DNA of 64,000 nt from positions 134,032,694-134,096,693 of the forward strand of contig OY992540.1 of assembly GCA_963921195.1 (NCBI GenBank), written 5' to 3'. Made by a program: the position numbers and the translations under genes. This document shows positions 33,850 through 43,965 of this stretch, piece after piece. Below the pieces are notes generated by a model. The model made no database searches. It was given only the letters and a program-made list of their open reading frames with translations, and had not been told where the DNA came from. Position 1 is the first letter of the stretch, and every line of letters starts with the position of its first letter. The stretch is from Pegoplata infirma. Its lineage: Eukaryota; Arthropoda; Insecta; Diptera; Anthomyiidae.

Positions 33850-34257
33850 AATATCATTGCAAAACCAAATGTGAACTTGCAGTTATATTGCATTTTTTCC
33901 GAGGAATAACTGTTTTCTTGAGTATTTTTTTCATATTTCTCATCGCTTTCGAGATAAACTTAACAAATAAATTGTTTGAACGCGATGTTTTTTTAAACGT
34001 CTCTCGCATAGATTTTGATTTTCGTCGCAATAAAGTAGCGGGGCACCCCAGATTCATAATCAAAAAAGACATTTACAGTGTTAGCAATTTGAGATTTAAG
34101 TCGGCGCTGGCGAAGCTTACACTGTGATTATTTTGAAAGAAATTACTGATATTTTACGGAAAATAGCAAATACTATCACTTTGTCACTTTATATCATGTG
34201 GCGTATGAGTGACATGTATTATAATAATTTAATATAAATCATACGCACCCAATGTAT
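33850..34257 (+). repeat. Direct repeat B (pair with 27740-28170)
   Basis: The same ordered blocks as at 27740-28170, roughly 80 percent similar by eye: GACATTTACAGTGTTAGCAA, GAAAGAAATTACTGA, GTGGCGTATGAGTGACATG and ATAAATCATACGCACCCAA. The open frames on both strands (33854-34127) have no recognisable domain. It ends just before the TACCCGAGTAAAA block. Confidence 0.6.
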
Positions 34258-34724
34258 TTTAAATACCCGAGTAAAAATTTTTGTATGGAGCAATATATGT
34301 TCTTAAATTATTCCAGATCTGTTGATTGATCCGAGATTTGAAAGATCAGCACTGATCCGAAAAATGGATCGCTAAGATTAGATCAGTTTTAACCGGACGG
34401 ATACAATTTCATCCGAAAAGTGGGTTTATCTAATTAGATCAGTTTTAATCGTTGGGATACAATTTCATCCGAAAAATGGTTGGATCTTATTAGATCAAGA
34501 CAAAAAAAAAGATTTTTTTAGCTGGATTAAAAAAGATACAATTTTATACGAAAAAAAAAAAAAAAATTATTACAAAAAACTTTAGATAAAATTTCATCCG
34601 AAAAAAAAATCTATTTTTAGAACTATATATAATTTAATTTAAAGTTTTATCCAAACAATTTTTTTCAATATTAAGATATAAATATATATAATTAAAATTT
34701 ATTAAAAAAAAAAAAAAAACTTCG

Positions 34725-34800
34725 AGCGGCGGGGGAATCGAACAGCTACCAACTGTTTTGTAATCGCAATCTCTACCCTCTGACCCAGCGGACGTTGTTA
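34725..34800 (-). repeat. tRNA-like SINE head relic
   Basis: On the minus strand GTCCGCTGGGTCAGAGGGTAG looks like the 5' part and A-box of a tRNA, and AGCTGTTCGATTCCCCCGCC holds a B-box. The spacing and ends fit a tRNA-derived sequence rather than a functional tRNA gene: the acceptor halves GTCCGCT and GCCGCTC do not pair well. It lies in the AT-rich block from 34258. Confidence 0.5.
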
Positions 34801-34867
34801 ATAAATGACAACTTTAAAAGACTATGTTTTAAAAAAACTTAGAAAATTTTTGAAAATAGTTTATCAT

Positions 34868-35443
34868 TAGGGATGAGATTTTCATGCACTAAAAAATCGA
34901 AAATATGCGCTTAAAATATGCGCTAAAAAAATCAAAATATGCACTAAAAAACCTTAAAATATGCACTAAAAAATAAAATGTTTCCAATAAAAATCTTGTT
35001 TTCATAGGAAAAACTTCTTAAAAAGCAAAAAATAACGCCGGCTGTAAATAGTAACATTTAAAACTTTATATAAGCAAGTTTTCTTTTAAGAAAATTAAGA
35101 AAATCTGTGAAAAAAATTTAAGAAAAAAATAAATTTTCTTATTTTCAAAATAAATTTTTAAAATTTAAAATAGTGTTTGAGAAAAATAAATTTCAATTTG
35201 TGTTTTTGCTAATTTATGCCAAAATATGCAAAAATATGCACTTAAAAACTAGAAATATGCACCAAATATGCATTTAAAATCAAAATATGCAAAAATATGC
35301 ATTTTCGCCAAAATATGCAAAAATATGCAAAAACAAATCGATGCCATTTTAACGCAAATTTCTTGATTCGGAAAGATAATTGGTTGATATCGTATTTAGA
35401 CTATCGACAAAAAACATGCATTTGCATGGAAATCTCATCCCTA
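34868..35443 (-). mobile_element. hAT-type MITE, TAGGGAYGAGATT family, copy 2
   Basis: It starts TAGGGATGAGATTTTCATGC and ends GCATGGAAATCTCATCCCTA. A perfect 8-bp duplication TTTATCAT flanks it (34860-34867 and 35444-35451). It is the reverse-orientation relative of 7036-7597. The body is full of AAATATGCA repeats. The short frame at 35297-35539 is not a gene. Confidence 0.92.
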
Positions 35444-36204
35444 TTTATCATATATAATTATATCAAGTTTAACTTATATATAATTAAATCCAGTTTATCT
35501 TATCGTGTATATGATTGCATCAAATTATATTCGATTTGAATTTGAACAAAATTTTAAAAAAGACTTAGAAAATTTTTGCAAAAATTTGTGATTTTTTTTT
35601 TTTTTTAGTTAATTTCAGAGCTAATAGGGGGTTTAATACTGAGTTCAACAACATGATTTTCCTGTTCCAATGCTCTTTGCCTTCGAAGTTATAAACCTTC
35701 AAAGTCAAAACGGTTTTTCGCTTATGAGCTTCAAATTTTCACCGAATCCAGAATTTCTTTCTGCCGTTGGAAATTTAATAAAAATATCTTTAAAATGGTA
35801 TAAAACATGTATAAACTTTTTTACTCACCAAGGGCTAAATAATGAGTTTTAAGTTTTTTTCAGAAGTTTTTTCAGACAAAAATAATTTTATCTGAAAATC
35901 TTGCTAACATAAGTTCGAGCCAAATACACATTTTACTATCGGCAACAATTAAAGCTTTGATTTGAGCTTGATCTGAGCACTTTAGCTCTCTTAAAACCAG
36001 AGATATTGATGGTTAAACATTAAAGTTTTAAAATATTTTTTTCTTCGGATGAAATAATATATAATTATATAGATACATAATAATTTTTGAAATATTTTTG
36101 TTAAAATTCAGGGATTTTATTTTTTTTTTAAATTTGAAAAACGAAAATGCATTAAAAAATCATTTCGATTAAAAAAAAATAAAAAAAAAATAGTTTTTTC
36201 TTGA

Positions 36205-36290
36205 CTTAGTCGGGAATCGAACTCAGGGTCCCCAAGAATTATATATTATCATACTAGTCGAATAGCCTGTCCCTGCCAGGCGGAACACCA
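36205..36290 (-). repeat. tRNA-like SINE head relic
   Basis: On the minus strand GAGTTCGATTCCCGACT is a B-box with flanking stem bases, preceded by GGCAGGGACAGGCTATTCG. Similar minus-strand B-box segments lie near 34735, 41590 and 41812, which suggests one SINE family in this block. Confidence 0.4.
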
Positions 36291-37511
36291 AATCACTTTT
36301 CTTAAGAATTCTAATTTTTTACTAAACTTTATAAAAAATTATGTTTTGTGCTTCAAAAATTTAATATTGCTACATTGAGTTACATCAATATATTTCCTAA
36401 ACTGGAAAAAAATTTAATGAGTATAAAAGGTTTTATTGATAAAATTTTAGAACTAAATTTAGCACGCCCATTTCGTCTCTCCGTCCTTAAACCGGATATC
36501 TAAAATCCATCGTATGGATATGTCCCATCGTCACTCCTATATACATGGAAATTTGTATATTTCTCAGTCATGAAGGGTTTTAAAATTAGCTAAAATGTTA
36601 AAAAACACAATTTTTTCACATACATTTTTCCTTATAATTCTCCGTACACAGTTTAAATATTAAATCTGACATCATAAGGATATGATCCATTGTCAATACT
36701 TTATGATTTACAATTTTCAGCATCCTTAGTCATTAGGGGTTTCAGAAATAGTTTGAGGCTGTTATTCATAACACTTATAGTAGACTTATTGAGGTTTATT
36801 TGACAAATATGCCTGCAATATCTGTCAAATAAACCTACTTTAGTTATATTTTAGTTTTTATGAATAACCACCAAAATGTTTAAAAACTAAATTTCGCCGT
36901 CTTCCGCCACTCCCCCTGTCTTAGAGGCCGAAAATTCGGCTACGTTACAGATTATATATATAAACTGAACAAAATTCACAACGGATTTTTTTTGTATCTC
37001 CGCCCTTTTACTGGATATCCAGGTCAGTGTTGATCTTTGCCATAGTCCGTACCATATGCATCCTAATTTTCCTCTTTCAAGGTCATAAGGTGTCTTCAAA
37101 ATTAGGTAAGATGTGAAAACATAATTTTTCCATGTCCATTTCTTCTCTTAATTCTCCGTCCATATTTCAAAATTTTTAAATCTGACTACTTTAGGATAAG
37201 CTCCATCGTTAGTACTATACTCGTATCCACGCCCGTTTCCCTCTTAATTCTCCGTCCACAGTCCAAAAATTTTAAGTCTGACTACTTTGGGATATGGTCC
37301 AGTGTCAGGACAATATGCTGGCCAATTTTCGGCTGCGTAGGTCATTAGGGCTTTAAAGTTAGTTAAAATAAAAATAATAAAACACAATATTGCCTTGTCC
37401 CTTTTTCCCTTCAACTCTCCGTCTACATTCCAAAAATGTTAAATCGGACTACCTTAGAATATGCTTCATAGTTAGGACTACATGTTAGGGACTTCAGCTT
37501 CCTAATTCATA

Positions 37512-38183
37512 CACTCAAAATAATAACTCTGTAAAATACTCTGTAAAATGACTGTAATCTTAATTCAACAGATATTTGACAGAGTTTTCTGTCAAAACAC
37601 AGATTTAAAGAAAATTCTTTGTATTTTTTGTGACAAAAAAAGATTCTTTTGTAATATAAATTTTAACTTTGCAATCTTAATTTTACAGATAATTAACAGA
37701 GTTTTCTGCTAAAATACAGATTTAAGCGAAATACTCTGTATTTTTTATAACCAAAAAACTAAGTTTTATCTGTATTTTTACTTATTTCTATGTAATCTTA
37801 ATTTCATAGTTTAAAACAGAGTTTTCTGTAAAAACACCAAAATTATATTTGTATTTTTTTCGAGAAAATGTTTAAAAAGTAACAAACATTTTACAAAATA
37901 ACATGTTTTTTACTAAAGTCTGTAAATTAACAGAGTTTTTTTCTGTAAAATTTAGGTTGCATAAAATGCATTTTAATTTACAGAGTTGTTCTTTGCTAAA
38001 TGGTGTTTTATTTAACCAATATTTTACTTGGAGCTCTGTAAATTAACAGTTTTTTTTGTCAAAATCATTTTACAGAGTTTTATAGTAAAATTACCAAGAA
38101 ATGTAGCTATCTGGAAAAGTATGGTGTACTCTGTTAAATTAGCAGATTTTTTTCGTAATTCAACAGAGTTATTATTTTGAGTG
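37512..38183 (-). mobile_element. TA-type MITE, AACTCTGTTAAATTACAG family, copy 2
   Basis: The ends CACTCAAAATAATAACTCTG and its inverse are flanked by TA (37510-37511, 38184-38185). Internal order is reversed relative to copies 1 and 3, so it is inserted in the opposite orientation. At 672 bases it is shorter than the others, apparently lacking a segment of the body. Confidence 0.9.
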
Positions 38184-38315
38184 TAGGGGCGGAGCTTAAA
38201 AATACTCTAAAATGTTACAAAAAAAAATATTTTGCCAAGTCCCCATATTCTCGTAATTCGCCGCCCATAGGCAAAAAATTCGGCTTGGTAAGAATCTGTC
38301 CCTGGTGTTTTACTA

Positions 38316-39118
38316 CACTCAAAATAATAACTCTGTTAAATTACAGAAAAACTCTGCTAATTTAACAGAGTACACCATACTTTTCCAGCTAACAACATTT
38401 CTTGGTAATTTTACTAAAAAACTCTGTAAAATGATTTTGACAGAAAAAAACTGTTAATTTACAGAGTTTGTAGTAAAATATTAGTTAAATATGAAAGCTT
38501 TTTTACAGAGAAAACTCTGTAATTTTACTATTAAACTCTGTAAAATGCTTTGGACAAAAAAAAAACTGTTAATTTACAGAGTTTCTAGTAAAATATTGTT
38601 TAAATAAACCACCATTTAGCAAAGAAAACTATGTAAATTTACATATATTTGTAAAATACATTTGATGCAAAAAAAAAATACACAAAAAACTCTGTAAATT
38701 TACAGAGTTTAGTTAAATGCATGTTATTTTGTAAAATTTTTATAAAATTTCTGAAATTTTTTTTTTATAACTTTTTTTGCTACTATTTAAACTTTTTCTC
38801 AAAAAATAAAAATATACAGATAAAATTTTGATGTTTGGTAACAAAAACTACTCAAAACAGAAAATTTTTTTGGTTATAAAAAAATACGAAGTATTTTGCT
38901 TAGGTCTGTATTTTAGCAGAAAACTCTGTTAATTATCTGTAAAATTAAGATTACGAAGTAAAAAGTAATATAACAGATGACTCTTTGTTTTTTTGTCACA
39001 ACAAAATACAAAGTATTTTCTTTAAATCTGTATTTTGACAGAAAACTCTGTCAAATATCTGTTGAATTGAGATTACAGTCATTTTACAGAGTATTTTACA
39101 GAGTTATTATTTTGAGTG
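38316..39118 (+). mobile_element. TA-type MITE, AACTCTGTTAAATTACAG family, copy 3
   Basis: The ends CACTCAAAATAATAACTCTG and CAGAGTTATTATTTTGAGTG are perfect inverted repeats, flanked by TA (38314-38315, 39119-39120). It is very similar along its length to copy 1 (29331-30137). Only 132 bases separate it from copy 2, which lies in the opposite orientation. Confidence 0.92.
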
Positions 39119-40411
39119 TATATACATGCCAATTTTAAGCGTATAGGGCCATTAATGAAATTCAAAAAGCGCTGGATACACAAAAAATAAGAAAAACACA
39201 CAAAAAAAAATATATGTACAGAAAATAGATGGTAATAAATTTACCACACCCCTTTGCCTTTCTTATTCTCTACCCATACACTGGATATCAAAAATCCAGG
39301 TTCGTGTTGATCTTCCCCATGAAACCTACTATATACATGCCAATTTTCATCTTCCTAAGTCATTCGGGGTCTTTAAATTAGTTAAAATATTAAAAACCCA
39401 ATTTTTTCCCGCTCTTTCATCTTTTAATTCTCCGTCCACAGTCGAGAAATTTAAAATCCGATTACTTCAGGATAAACAACATCGTTAGCACTATACGCTA
39501 TCCATTTTCCGCTTCCTTTGTGGGCTTCAAAATAAGTTAAAATGTTAATAATCCCAATTTTGTCCATTCGACATTTTCCTTTCAATTCTCCGCCCACAGT
39601 TCAAAAATTTAAAATTCGACTATTTCAGGATATGCTTTATCGATAGGACTATATGCTAGGAAATTTTCAGGTTCCTAAGTCATTAGAGGACTTTACAATA
39701 AGCTAAAATGTAAATTTTCATCTTCATAGGTCATTGGGGTCTTCAAATTAGTTAAAATATAAAAAAACACAATTTTGCCACGCCCCATTCTTCTCTTAAT
39801 TCTCCTTCCACAGTCTAAAAAATGTAAGTCCGATTACTTCAGGATATGCTTCATTGTTAGTACTAAATGCTATGCAATTTTCCGCTTCCTAAGTCATTTG
39901 GGGGCTTCAAAAGAAGTAAAAATGTTAAAAAAATCTAAATTTTGCCACTCCACTTTTCCCCTCAATTCTCCGCCCACATTGCGAAAATTTTAAATCCGAC
40001 TACTTGGGGATATGCGCCATCGTTAGGACTATATTCTAGGAAATTTTCAGCTTCCTAAGTCATTAGGGGGCTTTAAATTAAGCAAAAATGTCAAAAAATT
40101 GAATTTTGCCACGCCTACTTTTTCGCTTATTTCTCCGCCCACAGGCTAAAAATCGAAAATCCGGCTACGTTAGGATCTGCCCCAGGTGTTTTACTATATG
40201 CATGCCAATTTTCAGCTTTGTAGCTCATCAGTGGGCTTCAAAAAGCTCTGGATAGACAAAAAAAGAGGAACACACAAATAGGGAAATTATATATATAGAT
40301 ATGATGCCATATTAAAAGTTATATAAAAAATAATATTTATTTCTAAATATTATCATAAAAATGTAATTAATCAATATTTTTAAGTTTTGAAAAAAATTAA
40401 AGCTTCTAAAA

Positions 40412-41529
40412 CAGCGGTTACCAACCTTTTTGGCTAGCGTACCCCTAATTTTAAATTTAGTCAGCCGCGTACCCCCTAACGAGTTTTTTGTTTTCGTTAA
40501 AAAACTTCACATATAAATATTAGAGTTAATTTTGAAATTTTGATCTGTAGGTATTATCATTTTTTTGAAGGATTTAGGAGAGATCAAAACAATGGTGGTA
40601 TTTTTTTGGAAAAATTTTCGCTCTTTGGGGTGGTTCAATGCACGCACAGAAAATAAACTTGCTAATTTCCAAACAAAATTCAGTTAATACAACTAAAATT
40701 CGGTAGAAACATTTGCATTTAGGTTGTCACAATTGAATATCGGTAGTAACAACTGAATTCGGTTGATATAACTCGCTTTTTATTAAAACAACCACAAAAT
40801 TCGGTTGTCTGAGCCAAATACGGTAGCTGCAATTAAATATTGAGTTAGTACAACTGAATTGGAAATTTATTTTTCTATGTGCATCTGAAAACGCGGATTT
40901 TGAGCTGATTTTTCTGCAGAGCAAAAACAGCTGAAAATATTGCAAATCTGATTTCACTAGTCGATTCTACAAAAAAAAAATTAACAACGGACGTTTTTTG
41001 AACTCTTACAAAAAGTTCCAAATATAATGTTTTTAAATATTTTTTTTTTTTTAATACATGGGCAGATCAACAATTCCGTGACTTTTTGAATGAAAGGGCA
41101 TTTTGAGCTTAACAAAATGGTTCCAAAATTTCCATTATATCACAACCCGTCTTAAAAATGCCCAAAAACACTTTTTTTGAGAACTTTGACATAAATTTTC
41201 TCAAAAACCTGACATCATAGAAAATTTTGGGAACCATATTCGGAATCAGAATCGAAAGGTTAACCGAAAACAAGTCGTCAGATCTCAAAATATCATCCAA
41301 AAATATCGCAAAAAATGCACTCTAAATGCACAAAAATACGTTTTCTGTGAACTTTGACCTCAACTTTCTTAAAAAACTGACGTTATGGAAATACTTGGAA
41401 GCCAGATGCAGAACCAGCATTGAAAAGTTAATCTAAAACGAATGTTCAAATTACTAAAATTTTGCGTACCCCCGTGGACAGTTTCGCGTACCCCCTAGTG
41501 GTACGCGTACCATAGGTTGGTAACCGCTG
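40412..41529. mobile_element. hAT-type element with CAGCGGTTACCAACCT ends
   Basis: Both ends read inward as CAGCGGTTACCAACCT, followed by GCGTACC-rich sequence. A perfect 8-bp duplication TTCTAAAA flanks it (40404-40411 and 41530-41537). The CAGNGGTT-NCCAACC start is typical of animal hAT elements. The 1118-bp interior encodes no transposase. It contains two related segments on either side of the middle (CACTTTTTTTGAGAACTTTG at 41168 and ACGTTTTCTGTGAACTTTG near 41338). Confidence 0.93.
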
Positions 41530-41579
41530 TTCTAAAACATATTTTCGTTAAAAAAAAAATTAAAAAAATATTTTTTTTT

Positions 41580-41865
41580 TCTTGACTGAGCCGGGGATCG
41601 AACCCAGGGTAATCAGGAATCATATATTACCTTATATGATGTAATATATAAAATTATATAACTATAAATATATAATATTTATTTTTAAATATTATCATAA
41701 AAACTTAATTATTCAATATTTTTAAGTTTAGAAAAAACAAGAAGCTTTAAAAACATATTTTCTTTTTAAAAAAATTAAAAAAAATAGTTTTTTTTTGGGT
41801 TGAGCCGGGAATCGAACTCGGGGTCCCCAAGCAGCATATGTTATCTTATATGATCTTATATAAAG
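41580..41865 (-). repeat. Two tRNA-like SINE head relics
   Basis: On the minus strand B-box segments GGGTTCGATCCCCGGCTC (about 41588-41605) and GAGTTCGATTCCCGGCTC (about 41808-41825) are preceded by short AT-rich spacers. The surrounding A-rich and TTAAAAACATATTTT sequences also repeat, so this looks like two tandem copies of one retroposon. Confidence 0.4.
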
Positions 41866-42792
41866 TTACACACAACTATATAAGTAGTACGCATTTTTTA
41901 AAAATTTAACATTTAGAATCCAATATGCATTTTTTTAAGTTTTAAACTGCAACGGATTAAACAGATTTTTTTTCTATTAAAAAATTAAAAAAAATTATAT
42001 ATATTTTTTTTTTGACTGACTTAAGGTGCTTTGAGAATCATACATAATTATACAGGGTCTCTTGTACACTTACATAAAAATATATATGATGTAACATTAA
42101 AAAAAATATATTGAAATACTGTCATATAAATTTATGCAAAATTATATATAAAATATAATAAAAGAAAAAAATATTTTTTTACCCTATAGAATTGTATAAC
42201 ATTTTATATGGTGTCACATGTGCGACCATTTAAAATTATATATAGAGTTTCAACAACAATTTTATTTATATGGTACCTTACAAAATTATATACGGTATCG
42301 CATGAGCCATATATAATTATATCTACGATAATAATAAAAAAATAAATGTTCGATGCCATGTATAGTTTTATATAACTGTATATAGAGTTATATGTGCGAC
42401 CATATATAATTATATTTGAAATTTTTTTTAATCGTTTTTTTAGATGGAACCATATATAGTTTTAAATGGTTCCTTGTAAGTCATATATAATTTTAAATGG
42501 TTTCTTGTAAGTCATATATAATTATATATATAATGATATTGGATTTTTATTAAATATGCTCGTATACGTTATTTGATATTAAGTCTCACATAAGTATATA
42601 TGCAATCAGATTAAGTTATATGTGTCACATATGATTAGGTCTCCCACATATATTTATATATTTATTTGGTTATCATTAGATGTAATTGTATATGACTCCG
42701 TTTAACAAATTTGGAAAAACTCAATGCGAGATATAATTATATACTTTGTTTGATATGAAAACATATTGTTTCATATGGCTATATATACATTA

Positions 42793-43790
42793 GGGTGGTT
42801 TTTTATTTTTTTTTTTTTGGAATTTGGAGGAGCGCGCAGCGGATTTTTGTGACATTTGATGTTAAAATAATTGTGTAAAAATTTGAGCTAAATCGGATAA
42901 AATTAACCCGAGGCGCAAGAAGGTCAAAGTTTCGAGAAAAAGCCAAAATGGCCAAATTTTGAAAAAACTTAAAAAAATGTAAATTTTGTAGAAATAAAAA
43001 AAATAAAATATTTTTTATTTAACTTTCTTGCAATAATACTCAGAAAAAATTATCTTAACTTTTTATGACGGCAGTAACACTTCCAAACATGAAATACAAA
43101 AATTACCATGCATTTTGGGGGGTACCTGATATGAGTGTTTTCGATTTTTTGAAAATTTTATTAAACAAAAAAATTAAATCTTACTATTCTATAGCAATGG
43201 ATTATTAAATACATACTAAGGCTTAAATATTTAAAAAATTGGGGATATCCATCGACTCAATTTTTTTTTGGAGTCATTTGAGTTTTGCGGATTTCAAGGA
43301 GTCAAATGACTCCAAAAAAAAATTGAGTCGATGGATATCCCCAATTTTTTAAATATTAAAGCCTTAGGATGTATTTAATAATCCATTGCTATAGAATAGT
43401 AAGATTTAATTTTTTTGTTTAATAAAATTTTCAAAAAATCGAAAACACTCATATCAGGTACCCCCCAAAATGCATGGTAATTTTTGTATTTCATGTTTGG
43501 AAGTGTTACTGCCGTCATAAAAAGTTAAGATAATTTTTTCTGAGTATTATTGCAAGAAAGTTAAATAAAAAATATTTTATTTTTTTTATTTCTACAAAAT
43601 TTACATTTTTTTAAGTTTTTTCAAAATTTGGCCATTTTGGCTTTTTCTCGAAACTTTGACCTTCTTGCGCCTCGGGTTAATTTTATCCGATTTAGCTGAA
43701 ATTTTTACACAATTATTTTAACATCAAATGGCACAAAAATCCGCTGCGCGCTCCTTGAAATTCCAAAAAAAATAAAATAAAAAACCACCC
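42793..43790. mobile_element. Near-perfect 998-bp palindromic MITE with GGGTGG ends
   Basis: Two arms of 489 bases (42793-43281 and 43302-43790) are inverted copies with only a handful of differences where I compared them (for example TATTTAAG against TATTAAAG). The loop is 20 bases (43282-43301). The ends GGGTGGTTTTTTA and TAAAAAACCACCC are flanked by TA. The arms contain GAGGCGCAAGAAGG, GGGGGGTACCTGATATG and GACTCAATTTTTT. It has no protein. Such close arms indicate a young element or arm-to-arm gene conversion. Confidence 0.92.
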
Positions 43791-43965
43791 TAATATACAT
43801 ATATCAAATAATGTAAAATTATATGTATTCATTTTTACTCGGGTATTTATTGGACAATGAACGAATTGCTTAAAATATATTAAATAATTTTTTGTCAATA
43901 TTCCGTAAAGGTGTTAGTAGCAGAAATATTTTTCAATAAAAAATTCTTTAAATTCGTATTTATTA

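Larger units (their letters stand above)
36465..40305 (+). mobile_element. RTE-like degenerate repeat array
   Basis: Units of about 150-190 bases repeat blocks such as CTTTTAATTCTCCGTCCACA, AATCCGACTACTTCAGGATA, CATCGTTAGGACTATATGC, CAGCTTCCTAAGTCATTAGG and AAAAACACAATTTTGCCACG. The array ends AATTATATATATAGAT, the same sort of tail as the array at 316-2376. Two TA-type MITEs (37512-38183 and 38316-39118) interrupt it. The short open frames inside are not genes. Confidence 0.6.
34258..43845. mobile_element. 9.6-kb block bounded by inverted TACCCGAGTAAAAAT
   Basis: The left end (from about 34262) reads TACCCGAGTAAAAATTTTTG. Near 43835-43850 the sequence ATTTTTACTCGGGTATTTA is its inverse. Between them lie TATATAATTATAT-rich sequence, four tRNA-like relics with B-boxes on the minus strand, an RTE-like array, two hAT elements, two TA-type MITEs and a perfect palindrome. 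The block could be one long element that grew by insertion, or two neighbouring copies of a short family like the one at 22876. There is no coding sequence. Confidence 0.4.

Noticed and set aside
27740..34257. LTR retrotransposon bounded by the direct repeats
   Set aside because: No TG/CA ends, primer site, gag or pol sequence; the interior is a foldback element instead.
34725..34800. Possible tRNA gene on the minus strand
   Set aside because: The ends do not form a 7-bp acceptor stem and the neighbourhood is repeat; a tRNA-derived relic is more likely.
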